Source: Acinetobacter lwoffii
Lineage (GTDB): Bacteria; Pseudomonadota; Gammaproteobacteria; Pseudomonadales; Moraxellaceae
DNA: 56,950 bases
NCBI GenBank assembly: GCA_013530545.1
Contig: SPVA01000045.1
Coordinates: 1-56,950 of the forward strand
Direction of reading: 5' to 3'
In this document: one piece after another, positions 1-9,393 of the stretch
How the letters are laid out: each line of letters opens with the position of its first letter
Numbering within the stretch: the first letter of the stretch is position 1
Made by a program: the position numbers and the translations under genes
The notes under the pieces: model-generated
Databases searched by the model: none
What the model saw: the letters and a program-made list of their open reading frames with translations, nothing else
What the model was told of the DNA's origin: nothing

Positions 1-336
1 AGTAGTGAATATAAGGTAATAATGAAAAATACAAAGCTGGCATTGTTTTTTCTTTTCCAAAAACTCATCGCGACACCCAAAGCTTGTTCGTAATACCCCA
101 TGTTAACGAGCTTTTCATAAAAAGTGAAATGTATCTAAGCATTTTATTTATAATAATATTTTCATCAAAAATAAATTCTTTACTTTCAAAAAATCAATAT
201 ACAGATTCAGACTTAATTTTTAGTACAGATGCCAAATCGGCATTGCTATTTAAAAAAATGGTAAATATATTCATATTCTTTTTTGCTGGCATCCGTGCTA
301 ATACATAGAATTGACTTTAATTACATAAGAATAGCC
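1..336. other. AT-rich left edge without a supported gene
   Basis: This stretch is very AT-rich. A 74-codon open frame at 84-308 has no recognisable family, a strongly biased composition and no good ribosome site, so I do not call it a gene. The region probably holds the promoter of the hydrolase that starts at 337. Confidence 0.5.
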
Positions 337-1317
337 ATGAAATACTTCACCTCTTCTCTCGTCATGTCACTGCTTGCTTTAGGTTCAATGACGGGTATCT
401 CTCAAACACATGCACAAACCGTTTCTAGCACCCAACAACAAAAACAGGTTCCGGGGTATTATCAGCATAACTTCGGAGATTACCAGATTACTGCCCTGCT
501 GGATGGTAGCAATTATCTGTCCAAAGCCTTATTTAAAGATATTCCAGCAGCCCAAGCCGATCAGATCTTGAAAAAATACTACGTCGATCAGGCCAAAGGC
601 ATCCAGACATCCGTGAATGCCTTTCTGGTCAATACAGCCAAAGAACTGGTTCTGGTCGATAGCGGAACTTCAAGCTGTAATGGTCCACACCTAGGTTCAG
701 TGTATTCCAATTTACAGGCTTCAGGGCATAAACCTGAACAGGTCAATGCCATCCTGCTCACGCATTTGCATCCTGACCATGTATGCGGCATCAGCAATAA
801 TGGCGTGGCCAATTTTCCCAATGCCAATATTTATGTGTCTCAAACTGAACTGGATTTCTGGATGAATCCTAAAACAGCAGACAAATTACCAAAAGCCAAG
901 CAGGCAGGTTTTTTGGGCACAGTCAATAAAATCAAGAAAGCCATTGCACCCTATCAGGCCAAGAATCAGCTTAAAACCTTTAAAACTGGCGATAAAATCC
1001 ATGCTTTCGATGTTATCAGTTCGGCTGGACATACACCGGGGCATTTTGGTTTTAGCTTAAAATCTAAAGGTCAGCAGATGGTGTTTATTGGAGATATTGT
1101 GCACTCACATACGCTGCAGTTTGATCGCCCACAGACCGGCGTTGACTTTGATGTCGATCCGAAAAAGGCGATCGAAACCCGCTTAAAATATTTTGCTGAA
1201 TATGCGAAAAATGGTCAGACGGTAGCAGCACCACATTTGCCATTTCCGGGGATTGGACATATTTATTCTAAAGACAATAAAAGCTATCAATGGATTCCGG
1301 TACATTTTAAAGATTAA
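337..1317 (+). CDS. Secreted metallo-beta-lactamase-fold hydrolase
   Basis: The 326-residue product is probably a zinc-dependent hydrolase exported to the periplasm. I chose the ATG at 337 because it begins a clean Sec signal peptide (MKYFTSSLVM..., a hydrophobic core, cleavage after THAQ near residue 27). Longer frames from 283 would bury that signal. The metal-binding HxHxDH motif (HLHPDH) lies at residues 143-148. Further ligands fit SAGHTPGHFG and the Asp of VFIGDIVHS. The layout matches the MBL-fold branch that includes quorum-quenching lactonases and uncharacterised periplasmic hydrolases rather than class B beta-lactamases, but the substrate cannot be read from sequence. It is monocistronic and followed by a strong hairpin terminator. 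Confidence 0.85.
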   Translation: MKYFTSSLVMSLLALGSMTGISQTHAQTVSSTQQQKQVPGYYQHNFGDYQITALLDGSNYLSKALFKDIPAAQADQILKKYYVDQAKGIQTSVNAFLVNTAKELVLVDSGTSSCNGPHLGSVYSNLQASGHKPEQVNAILLTHLHPDHVCGISNNGVANFPNANIYVSQTELDFWMNPKTADKLPKAKQAGFLGTVNKIKKAIAPYQAKNQLKTFKTGDKIHAFDVISSAGHTPGHFGFSLKSKGQQMVFIGDIVHSHTLQFDRPQTGVDFDVDPKKAIETRLKYFAEYAKNGQTVAAPHLPFPGIGHIYSKDNKSYQWIPVHFKD

Positions 1318-1345
1318 TTGAATACTTCAATAATTTTATCTAGGC

Positions 1346-1380
1346 ATGAAACCCTAATTTTTTAGGGTTTCATTTATTTT
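1346..1380 (+). terminator. Rho-independent terminator of the MBL-fold gene
   Basis: A perfect 12-bp stem (ATGAAACCCTAA / TTAGGGTTTCAT) with a TTTT loop is followed by a T-rich tract, 29 bases after the stop codon. Confidence 0.8.
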
Positions 1381-1765
1381 AAATATCCTTCAGCCAGATT
1401 CCCTATGACTTGGTAAATTTAAAACTTGAATGACGCTTTGAAATTTAAAAGCAATAGTTTCGTTTATTTTTAAATTTTTTCTTAAAAATCTTTTACTTTT
1501 TACGTGCACCTTTAGCATGCTTTTTTAGCACCGTTTTTCTTACGATAAATATAAACACCTAAAAATATAATATAAATCTGAATTTTATGAACTCTCGCCA
1601 TGTCTTAGTTTGGTGCAAAAAAATAGTAACGTGCTTTATATCGAGTCTTATCAATTTCAAGAAATTCTTCATCAAAATTTCCCTTGCTTAGCCCTCTTCT
1701 ACAATCAATTTGCCTCTATATACTGATTTTCTTTTGTGATCCCGCGCACTAAATTGGAACGCACC
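1381..1765. other. AT-rich upstream region of amt
   Basis: I see no open frame worth calling. I looked for a sigma-54 -24/-12 promoter (TGGCAC-N5-TTGC), expected for NtrC-controlled ammonium transporters, and did not find a convincing one. No glnK-like gene lies here. Confidence 0.4.
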
Positions 1766-2953
1766 ATGCAAAATATAGACTTATTATTTCTTCTTCTCGG
1801 TGCAGTTCTAGTGCTTGCCATGCATGCTGGATTTGCTTTTTTAGAGCTTGGAACAGTTCGACATAAAAACCAGGTCAATGCCCTAAGTAAAATTCTAACC
1901 GACTTTGCCATCTCCGCCATCGCCTATTTTTTAGTGGGCTACTATATTGCCTACGGTCAGCACTTTTTCCATGATGCTGCAACCTTGTCTGCCGATCATG
2001 GCTACAATCTGATGCGCTGTTTTTTCCTGTTGACTTTTGCTGCAGCAATTCCAGCGATTATCTCTGGAGGGATTGCAGAGCGTGCCAAAATGCGTTCACA
2101 GGCTTTAGCGACATTATTTCTGGTTGCGCTGATCTATCCGTTTTTTGAGGGTATGATCTGGAATGGCAACCTTGGTTTTCAGGATTGGCTGACCCATGCA
2201 TTTGGTGCAAGTTTTCATGATTTTGCCGGCTCAGTTGTCGTTCATGCAATGGGCGGCTGGATGGCACTCGCCGCAATAATCCTACTTGGTGCGCGTCATG
2301 GCCGTTACAAAAATGATGGCCGGATCACCGCGCATCCTCCTTCATCAATTCCTTTTTTGGCTTTGGGTTCATGGATTCTGATTGTGGGATGGTTCGGCTT
2401 CAATGTCATGAGCGCGCAGCGGCTGGATGCCATTTCTGGACTGGTCGCTATTAACTCTTTGATGGCCATGGTCGGTGGAACAATAGCAGCCAAAGTTGCG
2501 GGGAAAGATGACCCGGGCTTCCTGCATAATGGTCCCTTAGCAGGTCTGGTGGCGATTTGTGCAGGATCAGACGTCGTTCATCCGTTAGGTGCTTTTTTTA
2601 TCGGGATCAGCGCCGGCATTATTTTTGTGAAACTCTTTACCTATACCCAAAATAAACTCAAAGTGGATGATGTATTGGGGGTTTGGCCTTTGCATGGCGT
2701 TTGTGGTGCTTTTGGCGGATTAGCTGTGGGTATCTTCGGTCAGCAATGGCTTGGAGGAATGGGAGGAGTGTCTTTAATTTCACAACTCATAGGTACAGTG
2801 CTGGCGATTGTCATTGCTTTGGCGGGTGGTTTTTTGGTGTATGGCCTGCTTAAGGTTTTGATGGGTATTCGCCTGACTGAGGAAGAAGAGTTCAATGGTG
2901 CAGACTTGTCGATTCATCGTATTTCTGCTAATTCGGAAGAAAATACTTTTTAA
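1766..2953 (+). CDS. amt: Ammonium transporter (Amt/MEP/Rh family)
   Basis: This 395-residue polytopic inner-membrane channel should take up ammonium. The sequence shows about 11 hydrophobic helices and the family's N-terminal signature (HAGFAFLELGTVRHKNQ). The two pore histidines sit in VVVHAMGGWMAL and VWPLHGVCGAFGG. A GTG ten codons upstream (1736) is in frame, but the ATG at 1766 gives the usual short N-terminus before helix 1, so I use it. Unlike the common glnK-amtB pair, no PII gene sits beside it; the PII partner, if used, must be elsewhere. The gene stands alone and converges on a LysE-type exporter, with a shared terminator between them. Confidence 0.93.
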   Translation: MQNIDLLFLLLGAVLVLAMHAGFAFLELGTVRHKNQVNALSKILTDFAISAIAYFLVGYYIAYGQHFFHDAATLSADHGYNLMRCFFLLTFAAAIPAIISGGIAERAKMRSQALATLFLVALIYPFFEGMIWNGNLGFQDWLTHAFGASFHDFAGSVVVHAMGGWMALAAIILLGARHGRYKNDGRITAHPPSSIPFLALGSWILIVGWFGFNVMSAQRLDAISGLVAINSLMAMVGGTIAAKVAGKDDPGFLHNGPLAGLVAICAGSDVVHPLGAFFIGISAGIIFVKLFTYTQNKLKVDDVLGVWPLHGVCGAFGGLAVGIFGQQWLGGMGGVSLISQLIGTVLAIVIALAGGFLVYGLLKVLMGIRLTEEEEFNGADLSIHRISANSEENTF

Positions 2954-2960
2954 TAGACAT

Positions 2961-2993
2961 AAAAAAAGCCTCTACGACTAGGGGCTTTTTTTA
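2961..2993. terminator. Bidirectional terminator between amt and the LysE gene
   Basis: An A-tract, a GC-rich stem (AAGCCTCTA / TAGGGGCTT, one mismatch, CGAC loop) and a T-tract lie between two convergent genes. It can end transcription from both sides. Confidence 0.8.
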
Positions 2994-3022
2994 TTTATAA
3001 GCAGAGCATCTAGATGAAGTAA

Positions 3023-3646
3023 TTACTTCATACCAAAAATTAATTTTAAGCCAAGTACCGTCATAACTGCGCCTGCTGCGCGGTCAAACAAAGCCTTAAA
3101 CTTCAAATAAACACGACGTGGCTTTTCCGCAGATAATGCAACTGCGACTAGTGAACACCAGCCTGCATCAATAAAGAAACATAAGACAGGCAAAACAAAA
3201 TAAAAATACGTTGGAATTTCTTTGGGCAATAACGCGGTAAAAATACTGGCCAGCACAATCGCAATTTTGGGATTGGACAACTGTGTGATTAAACCAGTGG
3301 TAAAAGCACGGCGTAAAGACATCTGTTTGCTAATGGTTGTATCCGCTTCGATCGGATCTTTGGCATGTTTAATGATTTTAAACGCCAACCAAAGTAAATA
3401 TAAACCACCACAAATTTTTAAGGCCAGGTACGCTGAGGGTACAGCCAGTAAAAATGCCTGCAAACCGAGAACCGCCAGCAGACCAAAAATCGCTGCACCG
3501 AGACCAGTACCCAATGCAGTAAATAAACCATGTTTACGTGAAATGGCAATTGAATTTTTTGCCACATAAATAGAAGTTGGCCCGGGACTCATTGCGCCTA
3601 ACATCAGGGCAAAAGCAATCGAACCTAAAATCCAGAATGATTCCAC
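3023..3646 (-). CDS. LysE/RhtB-family amino-acid exporter
   Basis: This 207-residue inner-membrane protein has about six hydrophobic helices and the family's early signature (GAMSPGPTSIYVAKNS, residues 17-32). LysE/RhtB proteins export amino acids or small metabolites by proton antiport; the substrate here is unknown. Length and topology are typical. The start is a GTG at 3646, the only sensible start just before the first helix. It shares a terminator with the convergent amt gene and has no operon partner. Confidence 0.88.
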   Translation of the reverse strand: MESFWILGSIAFALMLGAMSPGPTSIYVAKNSIAISRKHGLFTALGTGLGAAIFGLLAVLGLQAFLLAVPSAYLALKICGGLYLLWLAFKIIKHAKDPIEADTTISKQMSLRRAFTTGLITQLSNPKIAIVLASIFTALLPKEIPTYFYFVLPVLCFFIDAGWCSLVAVALSAEKPRRVYLKFKALFDRAAGAVMTVLGLKLIFGMK

Positions 3647-3749
3647 GAGATAACCTGACTTAAAAATTGAAGGGCTATTTTAAGCAAAAACCTGACAATT
3701 TGCTGTAAAAATTTCTGGATTTGTCATGAATTTCAACTATAGCAATTAC

Positions 3750-3932
3750 TTAAGGTTTCAACTGATCCTGAGCACTCAAATGCTTGTCTAGCAGTTGATA
3801 ATCCTGCTCATATACAGGTACGCCACCAATAATCATGGTACGGGTTTCTGTTTTAGGTTTATTCAACGCATCATCACAGCCCGACAGACTGAGCAGCATG
3901 CCGACCCACACAGCACAGGATAATATTTTCAT
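3750..3932 (-). CDS. Small lipoprotein
   Basis: A 60-residue product with a lipoprotein signal: MKIL, a hydrophobic stretch, then a lipobox ending LSGC at residues 15-18. The mature part is therefore only about 43 residues, polar and without a known domain. The start at 3932 is fixed by a strong ribosome site (GAGGAGGG seven bases upstream); an in-frame longer start would put 29 residues before the signal peptide. Small lipoproteins of this type are common in Acinetobacter. Function unknown. Confidence 0.75.
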   Translation of the reverse strand: MKILSCAVWVGMLLSLSGCDDALNKPKTETRTMIIGGVPVYEQDYQLLDKHLSAQDQLKP

Positions 3933-4112
3933 TATTCTACCCTCCTCAGGGTTTCCTCTGTTTAGATTAGCATTGTTGTTTAAATAATCAGCGGAATATT
4001 TGTGACAATCTACAACCAATTCTATAGCTTTCAGCGAATAATGGCTTATTGAAAAACTTTGATTTTTAGCACTTCCGCTATAATGCCTCTATCATGAACT
4101 TTGCGAACTTTT

Positions 4113-4994
4113 ATGTTTGAAACCATTGCCCAAAATATTCCAGATCAACAGATTAATTTTCACGATATTACTTTAATAATACGTCGTCTGGATCTGGTGC
4201 ATCCACAAATCTCGGGCAACAAGTTTTTTAAACTGAAATATAATTTTCTTGAAGCCAAAAGACAGGGTTATCAGCATATTCTGAGTTTTGGAGGTGCTTA
4301 TTCCAATCATATTGCTGCTACTGCATTTGCCGCACAGCAGTTTAGTTTTCAGAGTGTTGGAGTGATTCGGGGTGAAGAACTGGCTGATCGACCATTGAAT
4401 CCAACATTAGCCACCGCCCAAGAATTCGGGATGCAGTTGCATTTCGTCAGTCGTGATGAATATCGGCGCAAGCAACAGCCTGAGTATTTGGCCGAACTCG
4501 CTCGACAATTTCCTGAACATTATGTGATTCCTGAAGGTGGAACCAATGCTTTGGCGATTCAAGGGTGTCAGGAAATATTAAAAGATAGCGATGCGCAATT
4601 TGATGTGATTTGTTGTGCAGTAGGCACCGGTGGCACCATCAGCGGATTGATCGAAGCCAGTCACGCGCATCAACAGATCTTAGGATTTTCCGCACTGAAA
4701 GGTTCATTTTTAAAAGATGAAGTCGCCCAACTAATGAATAAAACCAACTGGAACATTCTCGATGATTATTGCTGTGGTGGCTATGCCAAAACTAGTGCAG
4801 CCTTGGTACAGTTTATCCGGGATTTTGAGGCCGAATTTTCAATTCCACTGGAGCAGATCTACACGGCTAAAATGCTGATGGGAATTTTTGATTTGATCGA
4901 GAAAAATTATTTTCCGGCTGGATCAAAACTGCTGGTCATTCATAGTGGTGGTCTGCAAGGTCGTAATATTCCCTTTGGTTTTACAGCAACCTAA
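4113..4994 (+). CDS. PLP-dependent D-cysteine desulfhydrase / ACC deaminase family protein
   Basis: This 293-residue fold-type II pyridoxal-phosphate enzyme probably deaminates a small amino acid such as D-cysteine or 1-aminocyclopropane-1-carboxylate, releasing ammonia and an oxo-acid. The cofactor lysine lies in GNKFFKLKYN near residue 38. The conserved Ser/Asn loop is GGAYSNHIAA, and the glycine loop that holds the phosphate is GTGGTISG. The ATG at 4113 fits the family; an in-frame TTG at 4101 would add four residues. Exact substrate cannot be decided. Its 3' end overlaps the convergent membrane-protein gene by four bases. Confidence 0.85.
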   Translation: MFETIAQNIPDQQINFHDITLIIRRLDLVHPQISGNKFFKLKYNFLEAKRQGYQHILSFGGAYSNHIAATAFAAQQFSFQSVGVIRGEELADRPLNPTLATAQEFGMQLHFVSRDEYRRKQQPEYLAELARQFPEHYVIPEGGTNALAIQGCQEILKDSDAQFDVICCAVGTGGTISGLIEASHAHQQILGFSALKGSFLKDEVAQLMNKTNWNILDDYCCGGYAKTSAALVQFIRDFEAEFSIPLEQIYTAKMLMGIFDLIEKNYFPAGSKLLVIHSGGLQGRNIPFGFTAT

Positions 4995-5314
4995 GCTTGA
5001 ATTGGTTGATTGTTATTTAAGGCAATTAACCCTTTGACCAAGCGGTAGATATGCCAGATAAAGACCAGAAACACGATCAGGAAGCCAATCAAGATCACAG
5101 TCAATAAGCCACCGACGATATAACCCAGCAAACTGATCCAGAAGGTTTTAATTTGCCAATCGACATGACTTTCCAGCCAGGTACCGCGCATTTCATCACG
5201 CTTGATATAATTCATCACAATCGCAATAAATGGGGTAAGACCAAGAAAAAATCCTAAAATATAAAGAATATATGTAATCAGATTATATTGTTTTAAATCT
5301 TCCGCACTTGCCAT
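4991..5314 (-). CDS. Small polytopic membrane protein (DUF4870-like)
   Basis: A 107-residue protein with three hydrophobic segments (about residues 12-33, 52-75 and 76-93), an arrangement resembling DUF4870-type membrane proteins of unknown role. The segment before helix 2 carries conserved-looking charged and aromatic residues (RDEMRGTWLESHVDWQ), typical of that group. It is monocistronic and convergent with the upstream PLP enzyme. I infer membrane location only; no enzymatic motif is visible. Confidence 0.75.
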   Translation of the reverse strand: MASAEDLKQYNLITYILYILGFFLGLTPFIAIVMNYIKRDEMRGTWLESHVDWQIKTFWISLLGYIVGGLLTVILIGFLIVFLVFIWHIYRLVKGLIALNNNQPIQA

Positions 5315-5501
5315 TCGCTTTTCCTTGTTATTATGTTTTTAGTTTGTACAAAAACTATGCATGAGTTTTAAGCAGCTTTCAAATATTTTATGTTTAAAAT
5401 GCGCTGCAAATCTGCAATCACGGAACTGATTTTTCTGGAATAGAGAAAGCTGAAATAAAATTGTCTATAATGCTTCCCTTTTCTTCTCCCTTGAGTGTGT
5501 G

Positions 5502-6701
5502 ATGTCTTCCAAGCAATACGATGTTCTAGTCATAGGTGCCGGTGCCTCAGGTTTAATGACGGCGTATATGGCTGCGCAACGTGGGCGCAAAGTCGTGGTA
5601 GTAGAAAAAGCCAACAAGGTTGGCAAAAAAATCCTGATGTCGGGCGGTGGTAAATGTAATTTCACCAATCTGGAAGTCGAACCGAGCAATTATATTTCAC
5701 ACAATCTACATTTTGTGATTTCGGCTTTAACGCGTTATACCAACTGGGACTTTATCGGCTTGGTATGTGAATACGGTATTGCCTATGAAGAGCGCAAACA
5801 TGGACAGCTGTTTACCTTAAATGGTGCAAAAGATATCTTGTCGATGCTGCTGGCGGAATGTGACAAAACCGGTCTGGTCGATATCAAAACCAGCTGCGAA
5901 GTGAAAGCAGTCAATCCAGTCGATGATCAAGGTTTTCAGGTGGCAACCTCACTGGGATACTTTGAAGTTGAATCTGTCGTCGTGGCATCCGGTGGTTTAT
6001 CGATTCCTACGCTTGGCGGTTCAGGCATTGGCTATGAGATTGCAAAACAGTTTGGACATCACGTCTATCCAACCCGTGCCGGACTGGTTCCATTTACCTT
6101 CTCTGACGGATTTAAAGAAGTCACCACGCGCTTAAGCGGCAATGCCGTAGAAGCAACACTCTCGAATGAGCTTAATAGCTTTACCGAAGCGCTACTATTT
6201 ACCCATCGCGGTTTAAGTGGGCCAAGTTCCCTGCAACTTTCCAACTACTGGAATGTCGGGCAGAGCTTTAAGGTAGATTTCTTACCGAGTGTAGATTTAC
6301 TGGATTTCTTTAAAACGAAAAAACGAAGTCAGCCCAAAGTCTTGCTGCGTACATTACTGAATGAATATTTACCGAAAAGTGTGGTGGCTGAATTACAAAG
6401 TCTCATCTGGACTGAAAGCGCTGAAACTGCCATTGGCAATATCAGTGATGACAAGCTGGAACAGATTGCGGCACGTCTGCATGGCTTTGAAGTGAAACCT
6501 TCAGGAACAGAAGGCTACCGTACAGCGGAAGTGACTTTGGGTGGTGTAGACACCACGGAAGTATCCTCAAAAACCATGGAAAGTAAAAAGCAGAAAGGTT
6601 TGTATTTTATTGGTGAAGTGCTGGATGTAACCGGACATTTGGGCGGCTATAATTTCCAATGGGCATGGTCATCGGCACATGCCGCATCGGAATATATTTA
6701 A
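5502..6701 (+). CDS. NAD(P)/FAD-dependent oxidoreductase, YhiN/HI0933 family
   Basis: A 399-residue soluble flavoprotein. The N-terminus holds the FAD-binding Rossmann motif (VLVIGAGASGLMTAYMAA) followed by the HI0933 signature KKILMSGGGKCNFTNLE. A second nucleotide motif reads VVVASGGLSIPTLGGSG, and the C-terminus carries the FAD-contacting segment GLYFIGEVLDVTGHLGGYN. The family is widespread, but its physiological substrate is not established. I prefer the ATG at 5502 over the GTG one codon upstream. It stands alone with an AT-rich leader. Confidence 0.92.
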   Translation: MSSKQYDVLVIGAGASGLMTAYMAAQRGRKVVVVEKANKVGKKILMSGGGKCNFTNLEVEPSNYISHNLHFVISALTRYTNWDFIGLVCEYGIAYEERKHGQLFTLNGAKDILSMLLAECDKTGLVDIKTSCEVKAVNPVDDQGFQVATSLGYFEVESVVVASGGLSIPTLGGSGIGYEIAKQFGHHVYPTRAGLVPFTFSDGFKEVTTRLSGNAVEATLSNELNSFTEALLFTHRGLSGPSSLQLSNYWNVGQSFKVDFLPSVDLLDFFKTKKRSQPKVLLRTLLNEYLPKSVVAELQSLIWTESAETAIGNISDDKLEQIAARLHGFEVKPSGTEGYRTAEVTLGGVDTTEVSSKTMESKKQKGLYFIGEVLDVTGHLGGYNFQWAWSSAHAASEYI

Positions 6702-6730
6702 TCAATAGATAATCTGGTTTGCTACTTAAC

Positions 6731-6880
6731 TCATTCCAGATAGTCTGTTTTAAACAGGTTGAGATTGGCCGTATTTTTTAAACGGTCAATCGTCAGCTGC
6801 ATTTTTTGAGCTTCTCGCAGACATAGCGGTACGTCATCTGCTGAAGATGCCATGAATTTATGTTGTAGTGCTTTCCACAT
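6731..6880 (-). CDS. 49-residue hypothetical protein
   Basis: A short frame begins with ATG at 6880, eight bases after an excellent Shine-Dalgarno sequence (AAGGAGATC). The product (MWKALQHKFMASSADDVPLC...) is soluble, with a likely amphipathic helix over residues 21-40 and acidic plus aromatic residues at the C-terminus. It has no known domain. The strong ribosome site and uninterrupted frame support real translation. It is convergent with the flavoprotein gene, 29 bases away. Confidence 0.6.
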   Translation of the reverse strand: MWKALQHKFMASSADDVPLCLREAQKMQLTIDRLKNTANLNLFKTDYLE

Positions 6881-7009
6881 ATTGTTGATCTCCTTTTCTT
6901 TATATTTCTAATGCAAGAAAAATACCAAAATCATTTTAGTATTCACTTGAATATTCTATACTTTTTAAAAAATAAATTCTATTCCTGGTGACTGAGCAGG
7001 ATTGACTCC

Positions 7010-7177
7010 TCAGTTAAATTCGTCTGTCTCTGGTATTTTCTTATCCAGCTCTCGCTCAGACTGCTCGTCCTGTCTGCTCTTCACAAAAACAAATCGATAG
7101 GCAGCGGTAAAAAAGCCAAGCGTAATTCCTGCAATGACTAAAGGAGCCAGAACTTTGTTAGGTTTTTTGGTATTCAT
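7010..7177 (-). CDS. 55-residue single-pass membrane protein
   Basis: The frame starts at ATG 7177 and encodes MNTKKPNKVL followed by a hydrophobic helix (about residues 10-32) and a charged tail rich in Glu, Asp, Arg and Lys. A short basic N-terminus suggests an N-in orientation with the charged tail outside. An upstream ATG four bases away is in another frame and closes after seven codons. It lies directly downstream of the mechanosensitive-channel-like gene, 68 bases from its stop codon, so it may be co-transcribed. Function unknown. Confidence 0.6.
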   Translation of the reverse strand: MNTKKPNKVLAPLVIAGITLGFFTAAYRFVFVKSRQDEQSERELDKKIPETDEFN

Positions 7178-7245
7178 TCATTTTTCCTTATGACTGAACA
7201 AAATCGACCACATGAGCGTGGTCGATTTTGCTTAAAGATAACAGG

Positions 7246-9192
7246 TTATTTCAGGTCATCTTTTTTCTGAATAGAACGATCAATATCGACATTCGGCTCT
7301 TTTTCTCCAGTTGAACCAAATGGATTATTGACTGGCGGATGAGTCGGATCGACTTTTAGTGAATCTGGTACGGCTTGATCCGCATCCGGATTGACCGGAT
7401 CAATACCCAATGATTCATCATCCTGCGGTGCAGTGGTAAGGATTGCCGGGGTAGTATGAGATAAATCCGTACCCATAGGCATATTCTTGTCTGAATCCTG
7501 ATTTGGCATGATGCCTGCTCCTGGAGTTGTGATTGAAGAATCGCTAGTGCCTGTAGCAGTTTGCGAACCACCAGAGGACTGGCTCATTGAGCTATCTGTA
7601 GAACTCATACCCATCGCCGCACCTGTAGTACCTGACATGTCGGTTGCACTTGTACCTGTGGTCTTGCCACCTAATCCAGAAAATATGCTGTTCTCAGCTT
7701 TTTCTTTGACAGGGTTAGGGTCTTTGGCTTCTCGTTTGGCTTTATCAATCAAATCTGTGAGTACACGCTCTGCAGGTTGACGACCACCCAGACCAAATGC
7801 CAAGGCGAATGCCACTGCTACAGCACCCAAAGTTAGACCAAATGCCAAGTTAACAATCGAATCGGCAATACCCATAGCACGCAGACCCATTGCCACAACC
7901 AGTCCCATGATCAGGACACGAACCAGATTGGCTAACCAGCGTGAGCTGTTATATTCACCACGTTGTACGATATTCGCAACAATATTCGCCAGCCAGAAAC
8001 CGATTACCAGAATCACCGCACCGAGCAGGATATTGGCACCGAAGTAGATGAACATTGCAATCAGACCACTGATCTGTTCAAAGCCCAGACGGTTCGCTGC
8101 TTCAGACACCGCAAATAGCATGGTGAATAAAACGATCAGGAAACCAACTACACTGGAAAGTTTAGTCGTGCCTAAAAAGCGCTGGATATCCAGTTTGGCA
8201 GGAATTTCATCAACACCTGTACCGGCAACTACTTCAACCACCAGACGTGCTACCAGTTTAGACACCACATACGCCAGAATCAGAATCAACGCAGCAGCGA
8301 TGATATTCGGAATGGCATTCATGATTTCATACAGCATGGCTGTAGCAGGCTGAGAAATGGCCTCGATACCCAATGCTTCAAATGCAATGATCAGTGCGGT
8401 AATGATCACCACGGCGAAGATAAATGACCCAATCACCTGGGAAACATTCGAGTTTTTAAAGATGCCTACTTTTTCAGCATGTTGTTGTACGTTCAGACTG
8501 TTTAATAGCCCTTCAACAATACCGCGCACAATTTTCGCCAGGATATAACCAACAAAAATGATGACTGCAGCAATGAAGATGTTTGGTAAGTAGCTTACGA
8601 CATCGGTCAGCATATTTTGAACTGGTAACAACAGACCGTTGAGACCCAAAATAGACAGTACGATTGGCAAGAACAGCAATAAAATTAACCAGTAAGCAAT
8701 TTCACTGATGTTTTTACTAATCGGACTGACACCGACTTCAGCACTGAGTTTTTCATCGAGTTGCGTTCGGTCCAGTAGCTTTTGTAACCCTATCTTGACC
8801 AGATTGGCCACAATCCAACCTATGAATCCGACTGCAATTGCACCTAGTAACTGCGGGATAAATAACAGGAATTGCTGGATCATATTACTGAATGGACCGC
8901 TGACACTGGTAAGATTAAGTACATTCAGCGCACCAATCACGGCAATAATCAGAATAATCCAGAACACGACGCGGGCGATAATGCTCTCCACATTGGAGTG
9001 ATGACCTGTCGCCGTATTTAAATGTGTATTGGTACCCAGTTTCTGCAAGAGCTTTTTAACGCCTGCCGAGACCAGTAACGCAATGATCCAGCCAATTACT
9101 AATATGGCAATTGCACTAAGAATGGGATGGAACTGATCCCAGTAGTACATGGCATCGAAGCCACCACGCGGGCTTCTCATATAATCATTCAT
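7246..9192 (-). CDS. Mechanosensitive-channel-like membrane protein with repeated conserved TM helices
   Basis: A 648-residue inner-membrane protein. Residues 1-480 contain about ten to twelve hydrophobic helices in a repeating pattern (for example the IGWIVANLVKIGLQKLL type, seen four to five times), as in the conserved-TM-helix family related to MscS and Pseudomonas CmpX. The last helix region (LAFGLTLGAVAVAFALAFG, then GGRQPAERVL) resembles the MscS pore helix and exit. Residues 500-648 form a low-complexity Ser/Thr/Gly/Met tail, then an acidic, Pro-rich end that is probably cytosolic. A role in osmotic or membrane-tension response is inferred from the family. A small membrane-protein gene lies upstream and another downstream on the same strand. 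Confidence 0.82.
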   Translation of the reverse strand: MNDYMRSPRGGFDAMYYWDQFHPILSAIAILVIGWIIALLVSAGVKKLLQKLGTNTHLNTATGHHSNVESIIARVVFWIILIIAVIGALNVLNLTSVSGPFSNMIQQFLLFIPQLLGAIAVGFIGWIVANLVKIGLQKLLDRTQLDEKLSAEVGVSPISKNISEIAYWLILLLFLPIVLSILGLNGLLLPVQNMLTDVVSYLPNIFIAAVIIFVGYILAKIVRGIVEGLLNSLNVQQHAEKVGIFKNSNVSQVIGSFIFAVVIITALIIAFEALGIEAISQPATAMLYEIMNAIPNIIAAALILILAYVVSKLVARLVVEVVAGTGVDEIPAKLDIQRFLGTTKLSSVVGFLIVLFTMLFAVSEAANRLGFEQISGLIAMFIYFGANILLGAVILVIGFWLANIVANIVQRGEYNSSRWLANLVRVLIMGLVVAMGLRAMGIADSIVNLAFGLTLGAVAVAFALAFGLGGRQPAERVLTDLIDKAKREAKDPNPVKEKAENSIFSGLGGKTTGTSATDMSGTTGAAMGMSSTDSSMSQSSGGSQTATGTSDSSITTPGAGIMPNQDSDKNMPMGTDLSHTTPAILTTAPQDDESLGIDPVNPDADQAVPDSLKVDPTHPPVNNPFGSTGEKEPNVDIDRSIQKKDDLK

Positions 9193-9350
9193 GTTGTTCT
9201 ACCCTCTTTGTTATTAAGCTATTTATCTGAAATCGGGGGCATCTCCCTGAAACAATCAGCCCCTTCTTCTTCCGGATTCATATTAGATTTGATGTTTTCA
9301 GACTCAAGCCAGGTAGATGGCACTACCTTAAAACATCACCATCCATTGCA

Positions 9351-9385
9351 AAAAAGCCCCAGTGGTTCACTAGAGCTTTTCAGGT
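9351..9385 (-). terminator. Terminator after the 110-residue membrane protein gene
   Basis: On the minus strand a hairpin (AAAAGC...AGTG-AAC-CACT...GCTTTT) is followed by TTTTTT, directly after the stop codon at 9394. It should separate that gene from the downstream channel-like gene. Confidence 0.6.
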
Positions 9386-9393
9386 ATTTTCAG

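Noticed and set aside
84..308. Open frame of 74 codons at the left edge
   Set aside because: Very AT-rich, no family resemblance, no clear ribosome site; the real gene starts at 337.
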